Of a stretch of DNA of 64,000 nucleotides, positions 34,660 to 45,450 are shown in pieces (positions within the stretch are counted from its first letter, which is position 1; the number at the start of each line of letters is the position of its first letter). The stretch is from positions 8,911,541 to 8,975,540 of the forward strand of contig JAJEKV010000040.1 of NCBI GenBank assembly GCA_021234155.1, read 5' to 3'. The DNA is from Isoetes taiwanensis. Taxonomy: Eukaryota > Streptophyta > Lycopodiopsida > Isoetales > Isoetaceae. The position numbers were made by a program, and so were the translations under genes. The notes under the pieces are model-generated. The model worked only from the letters and a program-made list of their open reading frames with translations, had not been told where the DNA came from and made no database searches.

Positions 34660-35140
34660 CTCCAATGTAGGTTACATATGCGTACGTTACGTTTTCCATA
34701 CTTAAGGTACCGTACACGTACGTACTATACGCACTTATTCATTTTGTGCTTCAAATAAGGAAAAAAAAATGGTTTGTTGTTTATGTACGCATACAGTACA
34801 TACTTTATAGGCATGGTACAGGTATGGTACGTATTTTATAGGTACGGTACAAGTACTTTTCAAAAAAAAAACTTTGGTTTGTTGTTTACGTACATGTATG
34901 GTACGGTACGTACTTTATAGGTACGGTACAGGTACGGTACAAAGTACTTTTCATATAAAATACGTACGTACAATACAAATACTTTTGTGGTACCGTACGT
35001 ACCATACGCGTCCTTTAAACAACAACTTTTGATGTACGTTTGTACGTTAAATTGGCCCTCGTACATTACCCCGTACTATACGTTGCATAAGTATTATACA
35101 CGTACGGTATGGGAAGTATGGTACTACGCTGATTTTCCCA
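34660..35140. repeat. GTAC-rich repeat region
   Basis: GGTACGGTAC, ACGTACGTAC and related words recur dozens of times. A unit of about 100 bp (GGTTTGTTGTTT...GTACGGTAC...AAGTACTTTTCA) is tandemly duplicated at about 34771-34860 and 34874-34958. AAACAACAACTTTT near 35025 is a partial inverse of the unit start. No ORF here is credible, since the repeats keep several frames open by chance. Confidence 0.75.
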
Positions 35141-35971
35141 ATTTTGCATACAACTATAATGATAAAAAAGAAGACAAACTTCCTGAACCTAATTTTTGTC
35201 AAATCTAGATAGACATATATAAACCCAAATTCTTGACATGCCTATAGGAAAATTAGCCACAAAAGAATAAGAGATGGTTGAACAAATATAGCACCTGAGG
35301 GGAAAAAATGCCTTAAAAAACCTAAATGAAATGTTGATGGAAAAATCGAGGGGGGAGGGAGGGAGGGAGGGAGTTGTTAGTAGAGTCAAATTTGAGAAGA
35401 ACGTATGTTGTCACTGCAAATGGGTTGCGCTGCAATAGATAGGTTGAGGCAAAGGTTGGACAGGAGATTGGTATTGAAATTGGAATAGATAGATAGATAA
35501 AAAAAGAAACAAGATCACTAGAAAGAAGTAAGAGCCAAAACTAGGCAATATCCAATAAAAGAGCTGGGTAATAAACTAGACAAATTAAAGAAATTAACCA
35601 TCTAATAAGATAAATATATTTTTTATGTCATTAAGGGAGCAAGCATGAAGGGTCACCTATGCATAAAATGTAGGTTGCATAGAAAGAACATTGTTTAAGT
35701 TAGCGACTTTTGTCAAACAGTGAGCAACTAAGAAACTCAAAAGTATAATTAAGGAATAATTGCAAAAAGAATGCAATAGATGACTAATAAATCAAGTTTA
35801 CATGCTCAATATAATCCCCCATTCATCGAAAGACTCAGTGCAGTTCTAACAACATAGAAAAACCTAAGCCATTTTATCTCTAAATAAAACCACATAGCAA
35901 AAAATGACATAATGAACGATTTTATTGTCCATAAAAGCGCAAGTCTACATGCGAAAATAGAAACTCATGGC
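35141..35971. other. No gene; GGGA microsatellite
   Basis: AT-rich. A GGGA repeat runs at about 35351-35373. Nothing else is recognised before the next LTR. Confidence 0.45.
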
Positions 35972-37599
35972 TATGACGCTCCCTACTAAATATACAACGC
36001 CCGGTCGTACATCTTGTAGGAAATCCCCCATCTAGCACATGGGCCCTCCATCTATCCCGCACCCAAGGTATCCTCAGTGCGGGAAGGGGATACGGAGGTG
36101 CCTTGACGCCCTTCCCCTATGGGCTCCTATACAGCGGAAGCATAACATAATGTCAGCCCAATGTCAGCACTAACAACAACAATACATCTAACTACCTTGA
36201 AGGGTAGCACGTCCGTACATCCATAGATCCAACAAGGATATCAACATGCCATAAAATATGAGAGCTCCTACCCAGGCTCAAGACTCGTAATGAAGTAGAT
36301 GGCTGGGTCACAAGATAGAGCAAACCGAGATATAACAATGGCGGGGCTGGCTATAGACAATGGCTAGGGTTGACCACTCCATCCACCTCTCCTGTGCATA
36401 CTTTGCAGACTGGCTAGATCGGGCTATGGCATGACTATAACCTGCCGGATATGTGGTCTCATGGTGTCATCCATCGAGACTACTCTGACTTGCATCTCCC
36501 CGGTTCGATGAGGTAGGAAGGGTTCCATCTCCCCTTCCCGAGGTCTAGGGTTCCATAGGCGGCTACAGAATCATGGCGACATACAATTCGTTCCCGACTG
36601 AATTTCCCAAAACAAGAGCCCGGCCAGCACCTACAACTCATGAGGGTCAGGGCGACACCATTGACCCAGAAAGTGTCGGACCTATATCCGGCCCACACGA
36701 AGTGACCGACTATAAGCCTAGCCCACTATGGGTCCCCAGTAATAGCAGGGACTCCCATCCACTTTGTCACTAGCCTCATTATATAGTGCTAAGTCATTCC
36801 ATAGCCCTCGTAGTCGGGTGGGTTCCTATGCACAGATCGCATTATAATAGGAACTATGGGTCTAAACTAGAAGCATCACCTAGATAATAGCCACTAGGTC
36901 TCTATCCCCCTTCCCAATACACAAGAGGTGCAAACATAAGATCAATCAACATCGTACATCATCATAACATAATCAATAATGAAGATACATCTAATCCTAA
37001 TCACATGCATCTAAGTTACAGTTAGGGTTCATTGATTAGGGTTCCAAACCTAGACTAAGGTTCTAGGAAGGCTCTACTAACAAGATAAGATACTAGCTCA
37101 TCTGGAATCCTAGGTTCCAGATGATCGACCTATGAAGCTACTATGAATACCTGCTCCGGGCGAACTTCCTTGACTCCTGGGGTCTCCATGACTTGGTGAT
37201 GAGTCGAGTGGTTCCTCATCCTTCTGATGAGCGTATTGCCTTGGACTGTTGATCTAAGCTACGCCGCAATGAACGGCGTTCAAAACGGAGTTTCGAGCGA
37301 AGAACAGGTCACAAGGCAGGTGGAGCCAAAAAGTAGGGTTAGAGTTAGGGTACTTATAGGTTAGGGTTCTATGTCACTGCCACGTGGCTCCAATGGGGTA
37401 CTTCCATGTGGCGGGTGCCCACTAGGTTGAAGCCATGTGGAAATGGCCTTAAGCCTAAGGTTGGCTAAGGTATGTAAATAACTTAGCTACGCTCCCTTTT
37501 CCTCTTACTATGGTGTACAAGGCTATAATGATAGGCTTATACAGTGACGAGGCCTAGAAATATACGTATTTATGGCCTATATTTTCGGGGAACGTCATA
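35972..37599 (-). repeat. Chromovirus copy 2, 3' LTR
   Basis: A 1,628-bp LTR of the same family. The terminal bases read TATGACG and CGTCATA instead of TGTGACG and CGTCACA. The polypurine tract follows at 37600-37615 (plus-strand TTCTCCCCTCACTAGG). Confidence 0.9.
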
Positions 37600-38211
37600 T
37601 TCTCCCCTCACTAGGATAATGTTGTCCTCAGCATCACACTAAGGTGACGAACATAAATTAACCCTGCAAGATCATGCACATGAATATAAAGACTTAACTT
37701 TACTAAAATGATCTACTTGTTATTAGCTACTTAGTACGTACATATAGCTATATTTGTACCTATACAAAATTATATAGCCTTCACAAGTGTTACTTATCAC
37801 AATATATCCATAAACATTATCACAACAGTGCTACCTTGTACAAGATCCCCTTGATCGAGTACACCCGCAGTGCCTCATGCCCCTGGGGGGGTTTAAGCTA
37901 GAGAATGTCTCACAATCCTATCATCGCGTATGATCACGCATACCTCGCCATGACCCCTCTATGGTCATGTGCACGTGCCTTGCATCATGGCATAGAGGCT
38001 ATCCAAGAGATGGTCTCATCATCGCCCACCATGCTGTGCTCCTCTCACATGACCCGTCTGGTCATTGACACTCTTGGTGCGTGCTAGCCTAGAGAACGCC
38101 CTTGGGGGGATCTCATCATCGCCTACACTCCAAGATCTTCGCGTATGCATCCCAACTACTCTAGAATGCATATGCTTTCCTGCACTTACACTAAGACATA
38201 ACAAAACTTAG
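37600..38211 (-). other. Chromovirus copy 2, PPT and 3' UTR
   Basis: PPT, then the non-coding region with three ATCATCGC-centred repeats about 98 bp apart, as in copy 1. Confidence 0.65.
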
Positions 38212-40366
38212 CTAAGCACTTGACAGGTTGGCGTCAACTAACTCGGAGATGACTTGGCCGTCGAATTGCTTCGTGAAGTTCGAGTATTGCTTCTCTAAAT
38301 CTTGTTTCAATATCCAAGTTGCATCTTCCACGGGCAAGTGCTTCCACTTGACCAAATATTGAAGGAACTGGGACCTTCTTGTCTTCTTAAAAGCCTTATC
38401 GAGAATTAACTCAGGAACTATCTCGATTTGCACCTCTATCGTCATCAACAAGGTTGGAGTCTCCAAGACCTCCTCTGGGTTTGGAGTGTGCCTCTTTAAT
38501 AGGCTTACGTGGAAGACTTTGTGGACTTTGAGATGGGTTGGCAAATCGAACTTGTAGGCTTGATTCCCTACTCGCTCTAGGATCTTGAAAGGTCCCACCC
38601 ATCTTAGAGCAAGCTTCTTGCAATTCCTAATTCGAAGCTTTGCTTGCTTGACCTTAATCTTTAATACTATGAATTTTCAAATTTTTAACCCTTAGGGGAC
38701 TCAACTGGGTCCATAAATAACTTTTGAACTTCAAACTTTTAGGAATTATTTCTCAAAAGTTCTACAATAGTTTTTTTTTTTTAATTCTTCTTGTGATAGA
38801 TTTCTCATATCATGATTTACAAGATGGAAAAATTAGAATTCCTAGGAAAAATCATATTTGCAAAATAATATAAGAAATGTTAAAGACTTTGAGAATAAAC
38901 TTGACCCCTTTGCATTTGGCACCACATTATTTTTTATAATAGAAGCTTTGTATATTTTTCATCAATTTTTTCTTATATGTATACTCGTGGAGGACAACAT
39001 ATTGTGAGTATGTAGACAAATTCTTTATCTTGGAGCTATAATATAATTTCAAAAAAAATGTACGAATGAACCCATTTGGGTTCGGGACAACTCTAGTGTT
39101 AAGCCAAACATTATCCCCAACTTGGAACTCTTTTGCAGTTCTATGCTTGTCGACTATGCTCTTTTGCCGACTTCTTGCTACTAGAAGATAGCCTCTAACC
39201 TCTTCCATTAACTGCTGCATATCAGTCAACATTTGTTGAGAAACTTCAACTTTAGACACTGGATTATGCCAAGTGTCTGGTGTCAAGCATTGATAACCGT
39301 AGTTAATCATAAAGGGGGACATTTGTGAAGATTCCTGCTTGGTACTATTATATGTAAACTCTACCAAGTAAATGTAGTCACCCCATTTGGATTGCTTGTT
39401 CTACACATAGCTTCTCAATATGTCTTCTAGGATCCAGTTGGTGGGCTCAGTTTGACCGTCAGGTTGGGGATGATAAGCCGTGCTCATAGCCAACTTGGTC
39501 TGGATTGTGTTGAAGAAGTCCTTCCAAAATGCACTTATAAACTTGGGATCCCTATCGGATATAATTTCTCTTAGCATCCCATGTAATCTAAATATCTCTT
39601 TTGCAAAGAGCAAGACGGTGTCCAATGCTGTATCCGTGGTTAGACATGGAAAAAGTGAGCCATCTTAGATAATTTGTCGACCATTACCCTTAAGGCATCA
39701 TGGTCCCTTGTTGTTCTTGGGAGTCCGGTTATAAAATCCATGCTCACGACCTCCCACTTAGCAGTTGGCACTGCCAAGGGTTCCAAGGTTCCTAGAATTC
39801 GAAGCTGCTCAACCTTTGTTTGCTGACAAAGCTGACATTGCCGAATGTACTTGGCTATCTCCTTCTTCATGCCAGGCAATAGTAACTGCTTCTTATCTTG
39901 AGGTAGGTTTTCATGAACCCTGCATGGCCGCCTATTGGGCTATTTTGAGTATCATGAAGAATTAACTTCCTTACTCCTGATGATTCGGGGACACAAAGTT
40001 TGTCCTTATGGTAGAGAAGATTGCCTTCTTTCTTATATCCTTTATAAGCTTCTCTTTCTTTATTTGTCCTAAGCTTCTCTTTCTTTATCTGTCCTTGCCT
40101 CTTTGTAAAGACTAACCCATATCTCCTTGAATTCTTCACTTGAAGGCAAGACGTCTTCAATCTTTTTTCTAAAATCACTACACAAGGTGGAGATGGCATT
40201 GCAATGCACTCGAGTCTCCAATGGCCTGCGAGAGAGAGCGTCAGCAACCACATTTAACTTATCTAACTTATAGACTATCTCAAAGTCATACTCCTCGAGG
40301 AACTCCATCCATCGCCTTTGCCTCAAGTTGAGGAGTGGTTGCATAAAAATATATTGAAGGCTTTGA
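38212..40366 (-). pseudogene. Chromovirus copy 2, integrase/chromodomain part
   Basis: It matches the 3' pol of copy 1: pre-integrase [17 protein letters not shown] (40344-40290), HHCC zinc region, D and D of the integrase core, and QTEPTN with the catalytic Glu retained (39500-39530). The chromodomain [19 protein letters not shown] (about 38300-38370) and a stop at 38212 follow. The frame is broken by a stop at 39401, shifts near 39650-39880, and the 434-bp insert at 38665-39098. The upstream RT, gag and leader are missing because a CACTA end begins at 40367. Whether this copy carried an H3-like gene cannot be known. Confidence 0.9.
38665..39098. mobile_element. 434-bp insert flanked by TTAA
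   Basis: It interrupts the integrase C-terminal module of chromovirus copy 2. Comparison with copy 1 places both borders. TTAA stands at 38661-38664 and 39099-39102. The ends are TACTATGA and CTCTAGTG, only weakly inverted (CACTA against TACTA). There is no coding capacity. A TTAA duplication suggests a piggyBac-type insertion. A degenerate CACTA-type element with a shorter duplication is the alternative. Confidence 0.65.
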
Positions 40367-41569
40367 CACTACAAGAGAATGCCTGTTCTGCGTCAGAAAA
40401 GTTTCATAATTGTTTTTCAATTAATACATGTGACGAATAATCTGACAAATATTTTGAAGCAAAATGTGACGAAAAATATGACGATATATCTGACGCAGAA
40501 ATTTATTTAGGAAAATTCTGACGAGCAATTTGACGAACAATCTGACAAAAACTGTGACGAAACTTATGATGAAACATTTGACGCATAATCTGACGAAAAA
40601 TATGACACATTTTTTTTACGGTTATTCTGACGAATATTATGACGATAATTCTGACGATTTTTTCGTCAGTATATTCATCAGAATGTTCGTCAGAATCTCT
40701 GACACGGCTTTTTTCTCATCAGAATATTTGACATAGTATTTTTTAGCTTTAGGTAGCAAATTAGGGTTCCACATTTTTTTATAAGAGTTGCATTGACTTC
40801 GTACATATCAAAGGAATGCAGAATGCTCATATGTATATCAGTTATGAAACATCTTACAACATATATCAAACATATCAAATACTTTAGTCGAGGTAGATTT
40901 AAGTAAGGAGAAGGTTGGCACTAAATTCACGAAAGCAAAACCATTATATAAGGGGAATCCATTATGACTCTTGCAAGAAATATATTGTGCAAAATGCATA
41001 TCTTAAAATTTTCTTTCTTATTCATTGAACATCAAACCCTCATCCAAAAAATCATTTTGAAGGTCCTTCCATTCATCATCATCTAGTGGTAAAAGTAGCC
41101 TCCGTGCATGTTTGAATATTGAGGCTCAATATTTTCTTCCTCTTCAATATAATCTTCGTGTATTGGCGAGAGGATTGGTGAGCTCAAATCTAGTTCATTG
41201 CTTGGTTCCTCTTGAACATCATATTCTTCAATGTTGGTCCTGATTGATGTTCATAATCTTCTCCAATATGTGGCTCCACAATTTCCATTTCTTCTTCATG
41301 CTCCTCGACTCCCTCTTGGATGATTGTATTGCAAACATGTCGTCGTGATGTTTGTTCTATTGGGATTACCATCCACCATCCATTCTTTTGAGGATTGACA
41401 TTGAAGAAAACTTGTTGAACTTGATGTGGATAGACATATGGCTCACTTACATTTATTAAGACATGCGTGAAGTCTACTTCAAAAAACCCGGATCGATGTA
41501 GTCTCATTGTTTGTTTTCTTCCACGGTATAGAGGTTTGAACCACTTTGCCTTTAGTATTGTTTGTCGAA
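40367..41569 (-). mobile_element. Truncated CACTA (En/Spm) element, 3' end
   Basis: It starts with CACTACAAGAGAATG, the plant CACTA terminus, inside chromovirus copy 2. From 40381 to 40740 it has a dense set of TGACGA/TCTGACG words in both orientations, typical subterminal transposase-binding repeats. The minus-strand coding part follows. The other end is missing, replaced by gypsy LTR sequence at about 41570. Confidence 0.88.
41190..41569 (-). pseudogene. CACTA transposase-region C-terminus (DUF4216-like)
   Basis: The peptide LKAKWFKPLYRGRK, then FFEVDFTHVL, EPYVYPHQVQQVFFNV and GWWMVIPIEQ has the order and spacing of the domain found at the C-terminus of plant CACTA transposase proteins (xQAQQVFYV box, GWxVV box). 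An acidic tail follows (EEHEEEMEIVE). The N-terminal part and the catalytic TNP2 region are missing. Confidence 0.75.
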
Positions 41570-42075
41570 AGAAGAGACAGAGAACATATAAGTGACGCAC
41601 CTGCAGATGTACAGTCAGCACTCAGCGTGATTTCAGGCACTTAAAGAAGGCATCTCCAGATTCCGGGAAATCAGGCTTTGATCAAGGAGTTGGTAGCAGA
41701 ATCTGCCAACTACCTATTTTGGGCCCAAGGCCATTGTACAATATATATGAGTAGAGTTAGAACTCAGTTTTCTAGATGAGTTTAAGCCTTGTCTCTAGTC
41801 TTTCTCTCGTTTTCCGAGAACTCATGTATACTTATTTCTATCAAGAAAGCTTCATTATCTTCATTGTTCTTCTGTGCCTGGAATCACGCTGATTGTGGAC
41901 TGTACTTCTGCAAGGCCATCATTTATCTATTCTCTGTCTTTTCTTGGACCCTGGCGTGGTCTTCGGCATGGTCTTCGGCAGGGGTCTACTTCCCGATGCT
42001 TGACCTGGTCCCTTATTCCTGCCCTGATCCGTGGTCTTCATGAATAGTCTTGTACCTGGACGTACAAGACTAACA
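41570..42075. mobile_element. Rearranged LTR pieces of the second gypsy family
   Basis: 41570-41880 matches 58190-58480 of the LTR at 58034-58575 in the same orientation. From about 41935 to 42075 the first ~140 bp of that LTR appear inverted, ending with the complement of TGTTAGTC. An inverted LTR start next to a direct LTR middle points to a recombination or template-switch product. Both pieces are non-coding. Confidence 0.75.
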
Positions 42076-42346
42076 CCTGGCTCATGAATGATGTCTTCCG
42101 TGAATATATTGATGATTTTGTCCTCATATTCTTTGATGATATCCTCATATACAGTAAGACCTTAGAGGACCATGAACGACATCTTCGGTTGGCCTTGCAG
42201 AAACTCAGACGCCACCAACTCTATGCCAAGTTCTCCAAGTGTCGGTTTGCAACCACCAAGGTTAATTACCTGGGACATCTTGTCTCTACGGAAGGGATAG
42301 CCACAGATCCAGCAAAAGTTGAAGCAGTAAAGGATTGGCCAATTCC
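42076..42346 (+). pseudogene. Gypsy RT fragment
   Basis: It begins LMNDVFREYIDDFVLIFFDD and continues ILIYSKTLEDHERHL, KFSKCRFATTKVNYLGHLVS and VEAVKDWPIPS. These are RT blocks from the catalytic FxDD onward. They begin where the RT at 57250 stops (SPSTFQR), so this may be part of the same family, though not necessarily the same copy. It runs directly into chromovirus LTR sequence at about 42346. Confidence 0.85.
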
Positions 42347-42604
42347 AAGCATCATCTAAATAATGGCTACGAGGTCTCTACCCCCCTTCCCAATACAAGA
42401 GGTTCAAACATGATCAACCAACATCATATATCCACATAACATGATAAATAATGAGAATAACATCTAATCCTAATCACCATCTAACTTACGGTTAGGGTTC
42501 ATTGATTAGGGTTTGAGATCTAGACTGAGGGTTCTAGAATGGCTCTACTAGAGATACGAAATAGTAACTCATTTGGAATCGTAACTTTAAGATGATCTAC
42601 AAAG
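42346..42604 (-). repeat. Chromovirus LTR 3, left piece
   Basis: It matches LTR 35972-37599 from AGCATCA(C/T)CTA onward. It stops at CTACAAAG (42604), where the TIR transposon begins, and resumes at 53227. Confidence 0.85.
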
Positions 42605-43122
42605 GGGTCAAAGCACAATATTGGGGGGCAATTTTACGGACGCCGACATTGGGTGCTTGGGGTGCTTTTGGCCTTTTTTCCTAATTTTAGACTCCATTAT
42701 CGAATTAGGTTTTATGAGCGCCAAACTGCTCGAGCAATTTGAGGAGAGATCGTTGGCCCGCCAAGAGCATCCTCTCAAAATGATCATACCCCGCCAAATC
42801 CGTCTTCCCCATTCGAAGATGCACTTCTTCCTATTTTTTTCAAGAAGAGATGGATTTGGTTGAACGTTTTGTTTGCCGAATTTGAAGCAAAATTCGAAAT
42901 GCTGATCCGCCGGTGGCAAAGGACCCGGCTTCGATTTGGAGTCCGAAATACCGGATATAAGGGTGCCGAGTTTGTGCCATCCATCTTGCTTTATCGTTGC
43001 CGAAATTAACGATTTAGGAGAAGGATTGCCTTCCCCTTCAATTTCGCTTTGTTAAAAGAGTTTCATCTCCCATTTCGGTTTCGTAAAGGTCTGTTGGACA
43101 CACTTGTTGTGGATTTGCATTC

Positions 43123-45294
43123 ATGTTAAATGCAAATGTTTATCACCAAATACTGACTTTGGGGAAGATTATGTCCGCCAAAAGAAGAATGCAAAGGAAA
43201 AGAAGAGCCGAAAAGATTGGCACAAGAATCACCGCAACCCCTCATAGATTGGCCACTAGAACCAAAACAGAAAATTGGCAAAAGATATTTTGGATAATAT
43301 TCGAATGTGTGCAAAAATTTGTTTCAAGATGATAGGGATGAGATATTAGCAAGAACAGGTCAAGGATTACCTCAAATTGGCATCATGGGCCACAAAGAAT
43401 TTTTTAGCGGTCGGGGATGTTGTTGATAATGTTAAGAGCGGTCTTCAAAGCAACAAGCTAAGAAGGAATCATGACATTACTCATGCAAGATCATCTACAC
43501 TTTTAATGGTCACAACAATTCCAACAATAAGTCTCGTATTGCAAGACATTGAACATAAAGAGAAAGGTTGTTTATGATGCTTTGGACAAGAAGAGAGCAG
43601 CTGCAATTGGTGGACCTTGGTCCATGTTTAAAAGGAAAAATAGGAGTGACAAACTTTCTGTTGGTGATCGAGAGAAGGTATACAACTACTGGATTTCCAA
43701 CACCGGGGTTTCCCTAACAAGAAGCAAGTTGTGAAGCTTAGAAGATGCAACGAAGGCTTGAAGACTCGAAACCCTACGTGATTGCATCCGATTCATTTTT
43801 GGAAGAATCTCGTGTTTTGAGATCTCTAACTCTCGATTTTTATTCAATTCCAATGCTTTGTCTTCTTTATTTTCTTCTTCACTATGTTGCATATTACATG
43901 CATTTCCTACATGCAAATTCTAAGCACATGCATTTAACAGTTCTGCAAACAAAGTTCTAACGAGTTCATTTTTTCATTTAGGTTGTATTTTACAAAAAAT
44001 TTCAGAAAGAGCACCCTGACATGAAGATTGGATTGAGGAGGTTTGAATCTTTGAAACCTTTGTTTGTTAAGAGATTGAAAGATCGAGAAACTTGCATGTG
44101 CATTTAACACATGAAGATGGAATTTGTAAGGCAGACTTTGAATAGAATTAGAAGAGATCCAAACACACATGGGCCAAATTGTGCTTGCAAGTGTAATACG
44201 GTTGTGGTAAGGGAGACCTTTGTGAAGCAAAAAGACAAAACATTTAACAAAGGTAAGTGAACTATGGAGGTCACCGGTCCGTTGTAAGGCGAGGGAGGAG
44301 ATTTGGCACAAGGCAAAATGCCTTAAACTTGACTTTTTTTGTGGTATCAAGAAACTAAGAAGATGTCCAAGGGAGAAGAGTGCATTGAGAACTATCGATT
44401 GGAAGAACTTTGAGAAGGTATTTCTGCCTGTACCAATTGTTTTCCAATTGTTTACTTGCCAATTGAATAGTAGTGCTCAAAACAGATTTTTTGGCTCTGT
44501 TTGGTGGTATTCATACTTGTTTTTGTCAACACAAAAGTTAAGGAGACAATAAAGAAGTCTGTAGGCAAAGAGGGAAAAATCATAGAGAAGACAAAAGACA
44601 TTATGAGGCTTGTGTACAAGACAACTACCTTGAAGGAGTTCATGACACATGCTGATGGTGTTATCAAACAGTTTATCCCACATAATTACACAGCCAGATG
44701 GCAAGCAGATCAGTTCAAGAACTGTCTTCAATCTTTTCCAAAAGGTACTATGGTTTTACATTATAGACTTTGCCGAAATTTCTCTTTCAAAGTTCAAAGG
44801 AAATCCAGAGCATGCATTGGCATAACGACCAATGTTCTATATTAGTTCATATTATATACAGGCATGCTTTAGATGGAGAGATCCCAAATATCAAGGTTGG
44901 GGATAGAAAGATTGTCAAAGAGACACATTTCTACATATCTGATGACAAGAAACATGATAGTTTGTTTGTCCAGCACAGTTTGCAAAGTCATCATGACTTT
45001 TTATTGAGCAAGGGAGTACACTTGTCTAAACATGTGTTCTGGTCTGATGGATGTGCTTCCCAGTTCAAATCTTCTAGGGCTTTTTTCTTCTTAGGCAGAT
45101 TCTATAAGTTGACAGGGATTAAGATGCAGTGGAACTTTTTCGCTTCATCACATGGGAAAGGGGAACATGACGGTGCTGGAGCTGTCATAAAGAGAATTTT
45201 GACAAGTGAAATGCTCAAACGAGACAGCACTCCCTTGAGGAATGCACAAGATGTTGTGCATAGAATAAATTACTACTCCTATATTTTAGTGTAG
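43123..45294 (+). pseudogene. DDE-type transposase of the TIR element, decayed
   Basis: Fragments in order: DREKVYNYWISNTGVS and, after a shift, PNKKQVVKLRR (about 43660-43750). Next come VFYKKFQKEHPDMKIGLRRF and CMCI-stop-HMKMEFVRQ (43982-44120), then IIDFAE/NFSFKVQ and IQSMHWHNDQC (about 44765-44835). The last block is HVFWSDGCASQFKS...FFASSHGKGEHDGAGAVIKR (45031-45195). The Asp of DFAE, the Asp of WSDG and an acidic residue in GKGEHDG are plausible catalytic acids. The stop TAA at 44105 and at least three frameshifts kill the gene. I recall similar SHGKG-type proteins in animal DNA transposons but cannot name the family. The extreme N-terminus is not settled. Confidence 0.75.
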
Positions 45295-45450
45295 CCAAAA
45301 TAGGTTTAGCTAAACTACCTTCAAATTGGGGCTAGAAGTTTCTAATACTTGGCTAAACTAAATGGTTTTTCTCTATCACAGTTTCTTGCTTTTGGCTAAT
45401 CTTTCGCAAAATGGAAAGGCAAATATTAGCCATCATGCTATATTCACACG

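Noticed and set aside
34860-35208. ORFs rich in Tyr and Val in the GTAC region
   Set aside because: They are translations of a simple GTAC repeat in opposing frames.
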